From NCBI GenBank assembly GCA_965203475.1, contig OZ241890.1, positions 806,001-870,000 of the forward strand: a stretch of 64,000 nucleotides of DNA. Direction: 5' to 3'. How positions within the stretch are numbered: the first letter of the stretch is position 1; each line of letters begins with the position of its first letter. Below are positions 27,606 to 34,102 of this stretch, one piece after another. Below the pieces are notes generated by a model. That model had not been told where the DNA came from. It was given only the letters and a program-made list of their open reading frames with translations, and ran no database searches. The stretch is from JABDMD01 sp965203475. Its GTDB lineage: Bacteria; Pseudomonadota; Gammaproteobacteria; UBA4575. The position numbers and the translations under genes are program-made.

Positions 27606-29258
27606 ATGGAATCTTTTACGAAGCTTTGTGTAATGCTTTTCTTTACTGCTGGTGTCGTACTTTCAGCGCCGACAATGGCTCAACCTAGTTTGTCAGATGC
27701 ATACACACCCGGCCCATATGCTGTGGGAGTGAAGATGAATTTCGTTAAGGATTTTTCCCGCCCGTTTGATACATGGGGGGCACAATATAAGAACGCTGCT
27801 TATCGAGAGCTTCTGGCAAAAATCGATGCCAGCGATGAACCAAGCACGGTTGTGACGAATATTTACTATCCCTCTCCCCCAAGTGCTACACGTGTGCGGC
27901 GTCCGGAAAATCTACGCCCTGCGGCTTTATGGGCAGCTACAAGTGGTAAACGTCAGACAACGACGGATATGTTTAAAGGGAATAAAAAGCTGACGAAAAT
28001 TATGTCGGGGAATTTGGGCCTACATAAATATCAAAGTCATGTCGATGCGTCGCTAGCTGCTGGGCGGTTTCCTCTGGTGGTAATGATTCACGGCTTGGGA
28101 GGTGGCTTGAGAACATGGAACCATGCGGCTGAATATCTCGCCAGTCATGGTTATATTGTTGTCACGCTGGCTTATTCTTCAGACAGTATGGATACACCGG
28201 TTTTTGAAGATCCCAATTCATTTTTTGCTAAAACGATCAATGATGAGGAACGCATGGATGCTTACAAACTGCGCTCATCCGAGACAGGAACAACCGTGTT
28301 TAGAAATTTCTTTAAATATCTTTACGGTTTGAACAAGGATATTGTCCATGAGGGAGATATTCCTGACCCCGCAACATTAAAAGCGCGTAAAGGCGGAGGT
28401 TTGGAGGCCACAAAAATGATGGCAAATTTGTTTGAGCAACGCACCGAAGACCTGAATGCAGTTATTCAAGAAATGAAAATTCTGAGTAGTCCTGCGCAAT
28501 TCTGTAGAACTACTCTTGAAAAGAAAGGTATACAAAAAAATATTTGTGGTTTTTTTGCCGGCGCACTTGATGTCGATCATATTGGTGTTATGGGGCATTC
28601 TTTGGGCGCAATTACAACCCAATCAGCTCTAACCTTCCTGCCGGATGTCGATACGGCGATTGCTTTTAATAACGGTCTGTCAAAACGCTGGGAACCCTAT
28701 GGTGGTTTTCCGAACACGTCAGAAATCGGTTTACCTGATGGTGTGCCAAAAGCTTTCCTGATTGTTATCGGATCGGATGATTATTTCGTACATATGGTTT
28801 TCCGTGATATTCACCTGAAATGGTTTGAAGAAGCAGGCGGTAATATTAACGAAACATACCCGCTCGCGATTGAACAGGTCTGGCCTACAGAAGATAATCC
28901 GCAGCCAATTGCGCGCGCCGCCTATGAACGGGCACAGGGTGCAAAAGCTCTCATTATGTTCAGAGATCAGGGACACAGCGCAGCAACCGACGATGAGTTT
29001 AATCCTGAAAAACCAGGCATTACCATAACAGGGCGTCGTATACCGCTGGACCGCAACATAACCGAGCCTAAAACCTACACCATTGCACCGTGGATAAAAG
29101 AGGGCAATCACGATGTCTTCCTGCCGCACCAGATGCGCAATTATTTCATAACTGCGTGGTTTGACTGGCAGCTTAAAGGTAATGAAGCAGCAAAAGTGAT
29201 ATTGTTAAACCACCCGTTTGAAAACAGTGTGAAGCAGTATTTGCATGAAGAGATTTAG
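27606..29258 (+). CDS. Secreted alpha/beta hydrolase, PAF-acetylhydrolase-like
   Basis: A 550-residue exported hydrolase. The signal peptide ends near APTMAQ at residue 26. The oxyanion region is VVMIHGLGGGLRTWNHAAEY, the nucleophile elbow is GVMGHSLGAITTQ (Ser of GHSLG), and a candidate catalytic His lies in FRDQGHSAATDD or in EGNHDVFLPHQM. The order and long insertions resemble platelet-activating-factor acetylhydrolase/lipase-like enzymes. Its base composition is visibly richer in G and C than its neighbours, and it stands alone between gene remnants, which suggests acquisition by transfer. The substrate is unknown. Confidence 0.8.
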   Translation: MESFTKLCVMLFFTAGVVLSAPTMAQPSLSDAYTPGPYAVGVKMNFVKDFSRPFDTWGAQYKNAAYRELLAKIDASDEPSTVVTNIYYPSPPSATRVRRPENLRPAALWAATSGKRQTTTDMFKGNKKLTKIMSGNLGLHKYQSHVDASLAAGRFPLVVMIHGLGGGLRTWNHAAEYLASHGYIVVTLAYSSDSMDTPVFEDPNSFFAKTINDEERMDAYKLRSSETGTTVFRNFFKYLYGLNKDIVHEGDIPDPATLKARKGGGLEATKMMANLFEQRTEDLNAVIQEMKILSSPAQFCRTTLEKKGIQKNICGFFAGALDVDHIGVMGHSLGAITTQSALTFLPDVDTAIAFNNGLSKRWEPYGGFPNTSEIGLPDGVPKAFLIVIGSDDYFVHMVFRDIHLKWFEEAGGNINETYPLAIEQVWPTEDNPQPIARAAYERAQGAKALIMFRDQGHSAATDDEFNPEKPGITITGRRIPLDRNITEPKTYTIAPWIKEGNHDVFLPHQMRNYFITAWFDWQLKGNEAAKVILLNHPFENSVKQYLHEEI

Positions 29259-29352
29259 AATCTAGTAGTTTATATGTCTCCTCTTAATGGTGCACTTTGA
29301 ACTTGAACTCACCACTCCTTTAACGCAGACCCATTTAACGGATCCCTTTTAA

Positions 29353-29377
29353 CCCGGGTTCGATTCCGGGGTGAGCA
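29353..29377 (+). other. tRNA T-arm/3'-end-like fragment
   Basis: CCCGGGTTCGATTCCGGGG followed by GTGAGC resembles a tRNA T arm (loop TTCGATT) and the start of the acceptor strand. No D or anticodon arm precedes it and no CCA follows. One stem pair is mismatched. It could be a remnant of an attachment site or of a tRNA gene. Confidence 0.35.
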
Positions 29378-29405
29378 ATCCTACTTTATAAATATGATGT
29401 GTGAG

Positions 29406-29624
29406 TTAGGTTGTTGGGATACTCTTACAATATAATTTTATAAGATCTTCTATATTGTCAAGAAAAGATATTTTTTCAGTATATTCGTTGTACGTAACGT
29501 CTTTGCCAAAATGGTGAATGTGGCCAACGTTTTTCGTCACAATAGTATTGTCTGCGTTTAGCAATATATGAGTTAAATGCTCTTTTGTTTTGCATTTGAT
29601 ACGCATCAAGAGATCAATTGTCAC
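29406..29624 (-). CDS. Small hypothetical protein (72 residues)
   Basis: A short minus-strand frame starting at GTG 29624 and ending at 29406. The product contains LTHILLNADNTIVTKNVGHI and the acidic stretch FLDNIEDLIKLYCKS. I recognise no family. Its GTG overlaps the TGA of the preceding decayed frame (GTGA), an arrangement typical of coupled genes, which is the main support for calling it. It may equally be non-coding. Confidence 0.3.
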   Translation of the reverse strand: MTIDLLMRIKCKTKEHLTHILLNADNTIVTKNVGHIHHFGKDVTYNEYTEKISFLDNIEDLIKLYCKSIPTT

Positions 29625-29814
29625 CAGAAAAATAATTTTTTATTTTTTTTGGCAACTTCTAGCCTATTTGCTAAAGTTTTAGTAATTCCAGCAATTGGAT
29701 CATATACTGATGCAGTATCTTCCTCTGCCAACCACCCATACCTGCTGTTTGATTTCGTATCCCTGTGCTTGTTCTAATAATTAATGCACGTTTGCCTGTT
29801 ACTTTTATATACAT
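29621..29814 (-). pseudogene. Frameshifted small gene of unknown function
   Basis: An ATG at 29814 opens MYIKVTGKRALIIRTSTGIR in one frame. After about 25 codons the coding-like text continues in another frame as YGWLAEEDTASVYDPIAGIT followed by KTLANRLEVAKKNKKLFFW and TGA at 29621-29623. The first part resembles short island-borne proteins starting MYIK-x-x-GKR. A single-base change could restore one frame, so I read it as a decayed gene upstream of the small frame ending at 29406. Confidence 0.3.
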
Positions 29815-30016
29815 CTCTTTCACAACTCATTTGATAATTTAAATTTTCTGATTATCTTTGAGAACTTTTATAAGTGTTTATGTATGGTTAAGTCATAGCA
29901 GTGCCCCACCCTGACAAATGCTATTTGAAGCAAAAGAATGGCCACATGTCTTTCACAGAAGAGCTACAACGCCTTTTAAATAATTTTTGTAAAGCCATGG
30001 AAAAAATAATCTCTCA

Positions 30017-30397
30017 CTATTTTGCAAACTGTTTGCTCATTTGCCTATCTTGTGCCTCAAATGCTTTGAGCAACTGCGTAAATTCATCTGGGTCTGCACC
30101 TGTCCATCCTTCAGTGCGAATGAAAACATCCTTGTTTTGTTGAAGTATAGTTCGTTTTACAATACTGGGGTGTAGTGATGAAATCTCTTTACTAAAAAAC
30201 CAAATTTTGTTACTTGGCCTATGCGAATATTGAATAAACTCACCTTGGTCTACTTTCTCGATACCTTGTATTGCTAAGACGGCATCTAAGCGTTTGCTGA
30301 ATTCATCTAAGGTAATTTGATGCGTCTCAGACGCAGCTAAAGACATACAAACAAGCGCAAGCATTAGAATTAGTATGTATTTGTGAACTTTGCTCAT
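30017..30397 (-). CDS. Cassette 1, third gene: exported protein of unknown function
   Basis: A 126-residue protein with a signal peptide (YILILMLALVCMSLAAS). The mature part begins ETHQITLDEFSKRLDAVLAI and ends QLLKAFEAQDRQMSKQFAK. Its ATG overlaps the stop of the preceding gene (ATGA). The same arrangement, with a recognisably similar start (MSKV), recurs at 32452 in cassette 2, where a REP cuts it off. I recognise no family. Context suggests an accessory or second immunity protein of a toxin cassette. Confidence 0.6.
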   Translation of the reverse strand: MSKVHKYILILMLALVCMSLAASETHQITLDEFSKRLDAVLAIQGIEKVDQGEFIQYSHRPSNKIWFFSKEISSLHPSIVKRTILQQNKDVFIRTEGWTGADPDEFTQLLKAFEAQDRQMSKQFAK

Positions 30398-30849
30398 GAT
30401 GATTCATTTCGTAATGTTAACTTTGTACTTCCAGGCCAATGTGATTCTATAAGCTCTTGTACTTCTGGCATCGAATCTTCAAAGCCACTTTTAGTGTGGA
30501 ATACGATACCAAGAGATGGTGGCACGTTGTTCGGCTTGCCAACCACTGAATAGGAAACGAACCCTAATGTTTTCCAATGGAAAAAATCCATAAAGATACT
30601 AGGCTTTTCACTCATTCGATTCCATTTATTGTGATCATCAGACGAATCCCCTAAATAATAGTTGGTTGTTTGTGCATATTCTGTCATCAAACGTCTTAGC
30701 TTTGGGTATTCATCAGTATGAATGTTAATTGATAAAACACCATGCTGTTCATAAAAATATGGATACATAATTTTAGCAATCACAATCAAGCCAACAACAG
30801 CAAATACTGTTGCTGCAAAATAACTAAAATATATCCTAGCCTGTTTCAT
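30394..30849 (-). CDS. Cassette 1, second gene: membrane-anchored presumed immunity protein
   Basis: A 151-residue protein with one N-terminal membrane helix (YFAATVFAVVGLIVIA) and a periplasmic domain. It shares IFHTK or VFHTK, the F-HW or W-HW segment (FFHWKTLGF) and a WPG near the C-terminus with the protein encoded at 32449-33009, so the two are paralogues. This copy lacks an insert of about 35 residues found in the other. It overlaps the toxin-like gene upstream by four bases (ATGA) and the exported-protein gene downstream by four. A fixed toxin-then-small-membrane-protein order suggests immunity, but this is an inference. Confidence 0.6.
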   Translation of the reverse strand: MKQARIYFSYFAATVFAVVGLIVIAKIMYPYFYEQHGVLSINIHTDEYPKLRRLMTEYAQTTNYYLGDSSDDHNKWNRMSEKPSIFMDFFHWKTLGFVSYSVVGKPNNVPPSLGIVFHTKSGFEDSMPEVQELIESHWPGSTKLTLRNESS

Positions 30850-31145
30850 AATTGGTTTCTAAATTCTACACTGCGTATTCGTTCGTCTAATCTACGAAAA
30901 GCGCCTGGCCCTAAAACGTCGTTCCAGAATGCAAATGGGCCATCACCTTCACCCACAGTTCTAATGTAAACTACACCATCTCGTTCTATAACTCTGCGAG
31001 TAACACGTCCAGTTCCAAGACCTAAATCCAGAAAATGAAAATTAGTTGTCTTGTTGATCAAGACCATGTTAACTGCGTCAACTTCATGCGTCACATTACC
31101 TATCCATAAGCTAGTTTGCTCATTGCTCGCTCCTGTAACACGCAT
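30846..31145 (-). pseudogene. Cassette 1, first gene: 5'-truncated toxin C-terminal domain
   Basis: A 99-codon frame starting at an ATG exactly at the edge of a deleted-RAYT element (31142). From SLWIGNVTHEV onward it parallels the 160-residue frame at 33006-33488: DLGLGTGRVTRRVIERDG, VYIRTVGEGDGPFAFWNDVL and a shared SVEFRNQL or RVEFRNQL end. The N-terminal 60 residues of that homologue (GIGSPWATADH, AICGNCNP) are missing here. I read it as an orphan C-terminal module of a polymorphic (Rhs-type) toxin, truncated by the mobile element. Expression is doubtful. Confidence 0.55.
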
Positions 31146-31420
31146 AAAAGGGGTCAGCGCCCTTTTTAGTTACCTTTTCTAGGTCGTCCACGCGCAATTT
31201 GGCCTATTTTTGTTTTAAGTCGTTGTTCAATTGTATCCTGAAAATGATCATATCCAAACGGTGTGTCACGTTGCCAACAAGCTTGTATATTATCAATTTC
31301 TTCTTCATCTAAAAGACAAACCTTTAAGAAAAAATCGCGGCTTGCGGGGCATACATTACCCTCTTATTTATTTGAACCAACCTAGACTATATCTTAAAAA
31401 AGGGCTCTGACCCCTTTTAC
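31142..31420 (-). mobile_element. Internally deleted RAYT element, copy A (MITE-like)
   Basis: A unit of about 280 bases bounded by REP-type ends (AAAAGGGGTCAGCGCCC at 31146, GGGCTCTGACCCC near 31402). Inside, the minus strand encodes the last 40 or so codons of a REP-associated transposase (QRLKTKIG...RGRPRKGN, stop). This is joined to its first codons (RFFLKG equivalent, from AAACCTTTAAGAAAAAATCG), and the catalytic middle is deleted. It is base-for-base identical to 32085-32363 as far as I can compare. It separates a 3'-truncated membrane-protein gene from a 5'-truncated toxin gene. Confidence 0.75.
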
Positions 31421-31645
31421 TCTGAACTTTCGCTCCTGACACAGATAGTAAGTATCTAAAAACCAAAATATTGTCGTTGGGAATAGACAAGCAAGAATGA
31501 AGTAACTGTTTTTTGAGGACGCGTAGATAGCCAGCAATGCCGCAACGATGGTCACCGTCCACCCTTTTATCTGGAAGTAGTTAGTATTCGTCCGTGTAAT
31601 GACGTTTTGGATAAACTCCAGATGCTTTAGCTTATACTCATTCAT
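31394..31645 (-). pseudogene. Small membrane protein, 3' end replaced by REP sequence
   Basis: An 83-codon frame. It starts MNEYKLKHLEFIQNVITRTN and has two membrane helices (GWTVTIVAALLAIYAS and YFILACLFPTTIFWFLDTYY). This is the pattern of a small family often seen on islands and plasmids whose members continue after YFLWQERLFR for some residues. Here the last codons (VKGVRALF, stop) are translated REP sequence from element A, so the natural C-terminus has been lost. Function unknown. Confidence 0.6.
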
Positions 31646-31673
31646 AGTTAATCTTCGGTACTAGCTGGCGTCG

Positions 31674-31958
31674 CTAGATAAATTCGTAAATCTCCTCTTT
31701 CTTTAAGTCCTGCACGACCCCACAATCATTCACTTTAAAGCCCTCAGCATCCATTTTTCCAATACCTAAAAACCAACGGCGGTAAGTTTGCACTACAATC
31801 TGTAGTTCGCTCCCACCAACCATATCTTTCCACACTGCGACAGTAATAACTTTTCCACCCTTACGCACTTTCTCTGCTTGATAGGCGTCTAACTCGGAAA
31901 GCTCCGCAAAAGGTTTCTCTTTTAATTCTGATAAACGGCTTTCGATTAAGTCATTCAT
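31674..31958 (-). CDS. Small cytoplasmic protein, presumed immunity protein
   Basis: About 94 residues from ATG 31958 (MNDLIESRLSELKEKPFAEL). A TTG at 31988 would add ten residues. The body reads KVITVAVWKDMVGGSELQIV and YRRWFLGIGKMDAEGF, with no signal peptide or membrane helix. It directly follows, by overlap or a few bases, the last codons of a degraded toxin-like gene (31981-32064). That arrangement supports an immunity role. I do not recognise the family with certainty. Confidence 0.55.
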   Translation of the reverse strand: MNDLIESRLSELKEKPFAELSELDAYQAEKVRKGGKVITVAVWKDMVGGSELQIVVQTYRRWFLGIGKMDAEGFKVNDCGVVQDLKKEEIYEFI

Positions 31959-31980
31959 TACGCCTGCTCCACCTAAGCCA

Positions 31981-32064
31981 TCAATCAAGAGGTCTCACAC
32001 GTAAATCAACGTGTGGATTACCCGGACCTCTACCAATCGACAAGCGTGGAACTTTTGCATAAAA
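31981..32064 (-). pseudogene. C-terminal remnant of a toxin-like gene
   Basis: The minus-strand frame ends in TGA at 31981-31983 with the readable tail VPRLSIGRGPGNPHVDLRVR followed by PLD. Upstream it runs straight into REP copies at about 32071. The remainder of the gene is absent. Its stop lies next to the start of the small gene at 31674-31958, the classic toxin/immunity junction. The call rests on context and coding-like text, with no family match. Confidence 0.4.
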
Positions 32065-32070
32065 GTGCAT

Positions 32071-32110
32071 AAAAGGGGTCAAGTGCATAAAAGGGGTCAG
32101 CGCCCTTTTT
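32071..32110. repeat. REP cluster, partial copy plus full copy
   Basis: Two successive starts of the repeat (AAAAGGGGTC at 32071 and AAAAGGGGTCAGCGCCC at 32089), separated by GTGCATAAAA-type linkers, form the left end of element B. The nested partial copies suggest slippage or repeated excision events. Confidence 0.65.
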
Positions 32111-32363
32111 AGTTACCTTTTCTAGGTCGTCCACGCGCAATTTGGCCTATTTTTGTTTTAAGTCGTTGTTCAATTGTATCCTGAAAATGATCATATCCAA
32201 ACGGTGTGTCACGTTGCCAACAAGCTTGTATATTATCAATTTCTTCTTCATCTAAAAGACAAACCTTTAAGAAAAAATCGCGGCTTGCGGGGCATACATT
32301 ACCCTCTTATTTATTTGAACCAACCTAGACTATATCTTAAAAAAGGGCTCTGACCCCTTTTAC
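32085..32363 (-). mobile_element. Internally deleted RAYT element, copy B (MITE-like)
   Basis: This copy is identical to 31142-31420 with an exact offset of 943 bases and no indels that I can see. It has the same joined transposase tail and head between REP ends. The right end is followed by further partial repeats: ACCCCTTTTACTG at 32367, and then TAGACTATATCTT plus another REP at 32392-32414, a duplication of the element's own terminus. Total absence of divergence points to recent duplication or gene conversion. Confidence 0.75.
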
Positions 32364-32414
32364 TGACCCCTTTTACTGTAGACTATATCTTAAAAAAGGG
32401 CTCTGACCCCTTTT
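32339..32414. repeat. REP triplet at the right end of element B
   Basis: Full REP copies with core GGGCTCTGACCCC occur at 32339-32361 and 32392-32414, with a partial copy (GACCCCTTTTACTG) between. The segment TAGACTATATCTTAAAAAAG is present twice, here and just before the first copy. The last REP begins within codons of a truncated cassette gene. Confidence 0.7.
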
Positions 32415-32452
32415 ACTGCAAATATAATTATAAACTGACTGACTTTGCTCAT
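32415..32452 (-). pseudogene. Cassette 2, third gene: only 12 codons left before REP
   Basis: ATG at 32452 overlaps the stop of the previous gene (ATGA), exactly as in cassette 1. The frame reads MSKVSQFIIIFA, corresponding to MSKVHKYILILMLA in the intact homologue ending at 30017, and then enters REP sequence at about 32415. It is therefore a truncated paralogue, direct evidence that a REP replaced the rest of the gene. Confidence 0.6.
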
Positions 32453-33009
32453 GTCGACTCATTCAATTTCAATGTTATTTTACCTGGCCATTCTTGTTCT
32501 AAGCGGTTTTTTAGTTCAGGCATGAACTGCTCGTATGAATGCTTCGTGTGAAAAATAATACCTGCTTTGGGTTTATAGTAATTACTTGCTTGTAATGACA
32601 TCGCCGTAAAAAATAATGAACGCCAATGATACCAATCCATAAATGCTAACGGGCTGCCATCTATTAATTCTTGGCCCTCTATAAGCCTCTCATATTGTGC
32701 TTCTAGTGAGTCATGTTCGTGGGGATACCGCACGACATCACCTTTAAAAGTCTCGAACGAGATAGGTGCTTTCAATTTGCGACGCAGTTTCATGTGCTCA
32801 TCAGAAGAGTCTCTTAATATAAAATTCGTATCAGAAGTGAATTCAGTCATAACTTCACGCAGTTGTTTGAATTGATCTGGTTCTATATCAATATCAAGTA
32901 CACCATAGATCTGATAATTGAATGAATAAGCAAGACTAATAATTAACATCAACCCAAGGATTGCTATTGATGTTACAACAATATAACTGAAAATCTTGCG
33001 AAACCTCAT
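32449..33009 (-). CDS. Cassette 2, second gene: membrane-anchored presumed immunity protein
   Basis: A 186-residue protein with an N-terminal membrane helix (IVVTSIAILGLMLIISLAY) and an extracytoplasmic domain. Shared with its paralogue at 30394-30849: GVLDIDIEPD versus GVLSINIHTD, the DSSDEH/DSSDDH motif, the W-HWR or F-HWK segment and GIIFHTKHS. It has an extra segment around SFETFKGDVVRYPHEHDSLE that the shorter copy lacks. Overlap with both neighbours is four bases. The toxin-proximal position and the membrane anchor suggest immunity against a periplasm-acting or membrane-acting toxin, by inference only. Confidence 0.6.
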   Translation of the reverse strand: MRFRKIFSYIVVTSIAILGLMLIISLAYSFNYQIYGVLDIDIEPDQFKQLREVMTEFTSDTNFILRDSSDEHMKLRRKLKAPISFETFKGDVVRYPHEHDSLEAQYERLIEGQELIDGSPLAFMDWYHWRSLFFTAMSLQASNYYKPKAGIIFHTKHSYEQFMPELKNRLEQEWPGKITLKLNEST

Positions 33010-33488
33010 AATTGGTTCCTAAATTCTACTCTACGTATTTGTTCATCCAAATCACGAAACTTACGCGGTCCTAAAAAGTCATTCCAAAATGCAAATGGCC
33101 CATCACCTTCACCAACAGTTCGAATATAAACTATACCATCGCGTTCTATAACTGTCCGTGTGACACTTCCACTTCCAAGGCCTAAATCCAAGGCATGCCT
33201 AGAAGTGGTACGATTAACCAAAGTTAATTTGGAAGGTATCACGGTATGAGTAACTTGACCTATCCATAGACTCGATTCAAAACCGTCCTCTCTAGAAACA
33301 GGTTTATGCAACGGGCCACGATAGCCTTCTACGATTAACGGTGCTGGGTTTCTTAAAACTGCATCATAGACATGCGCAGGGTTACAATTTCCACATATAG
33401 CTGTTTCAATTGAAAAAAGATGATCTGCAGTAGCCCATGGACTTCCTATACCACTTAAACCATTTTCAATTGCATGCTGAAGGTACAA
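33006..33488 (-). CDS. Cassette 2, first gene: orphan polymorphic-toxin C-terminal domain
   Basis: A 160-residue frame whose only available start is TTG at 33488. It has no signal peptide, and a stop lies just upstream. Conserved-looking parts: GLSGIGSPWATADHLFSIET, AICGNCNPAHVYDAVLRNPA, GFESSLWIGQVTHTV, DLGLGSGSVTRTVIERDG and VYIRTVGEGDGPFAFWND. The last parts recur in the truncated homologue at 30846-31145. Small standalone modules followed by a presumed immunity gene are typical of orphan Rhs/CDI toxin cassettes. I cannot name the catalytic family. It may be an intact small effector or a fragment of a lost larger protein. Confidence 0.55.
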   Translation of the reverse strand: MYLQHAIENGLSGIGSPWATADHLFSIETAICGNCNPAHVYDAVLRNPAPLIVEGYRGPLHKPVSREDGFESSLWIGQVTHTVIPSKLTLVNRTTSRHALDLGLGSGSVTRTVIERDGIVYIRTVGEGDGPFAFWNDFLGPRKFRDLDEQIRRVEFRNQL

Positions 33489-34102
33489 AAATTAAAGAAG
33501 CAGAACGATCTTTCCCTCATTGTCCTTCTATTTTGATTAGAAAACAAAATGGAAGCCAGGCTAATAATTGGGAAGGAATACCTTTTTATGCACCTACTCT
33601 TTTGCTTCCTAAATCTAAGTTCGCATTTATGTTTTCCTCTTTATAAAGGCAATATAAAATTAAATTTGGGGGCATATTTGGGGGCACAAATATAAGGATT
33701 ATAAATAACTTCCATATAATCAGTAGCTTAAATTAATTTTAAGTAGCTACTGCCTGCATCAAACCTTATAGTTCGCAATAACTAATACTAACTTTAATAG
33801 AGCAGCTCTCTCATGCTCTATATTTACCTTTTTAAAAAAAATATACTTTAAGCCTCATTTTTATGATTTATAAAATAGATTATAAAAATATAAATATTCA
33901 ATTTTTATTATCATTCTATTGTTGCAAAAATATACTGCGTTTAATACTTGCTTAAACAAAATTTTATTAATGAATTAATTTTTTAAAATTTCTACGACAA
34001 TTTTTTGTTATTTGAAATTTTGAAGTAAATAGTACGCCTCAATTTATTCTAAACCCTAACAAGCTATAAGGTTTGTTTGTAACAATATTAAGGATTACAG
34101 GA
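33489..34102. other. AT-rich intergenic region before katG
   Basis: About 610 bases without a convincing gene. A short plus-strand frame up to 33646 shows no family. At 33664-33686 the 11-mer ATTTGGGGGCA occurs twice, 12 bases apart, in otherwise very AT-rich DNA, and such pairs can be integrase arm-type sites. The last 300 bases (poly-A/T rich) presumably carry the katG promoter, but no specific OxyR or sigma site is evident. Confidence 0.4.

Noticed and set aside
28731..29129. 132-codon minus-strand frame opposite the secreted hydrolase
   Set aside because: Antisense to a gene with signal peptide and catalytic motifs; no supporting features.
33437..33646. 69-codon plus-strand frame before katG
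   Set aside because: No family, partly antisense to the toxin-like gene, and no ribosome site. I considered an integrase remnant but saw no integrase motif.
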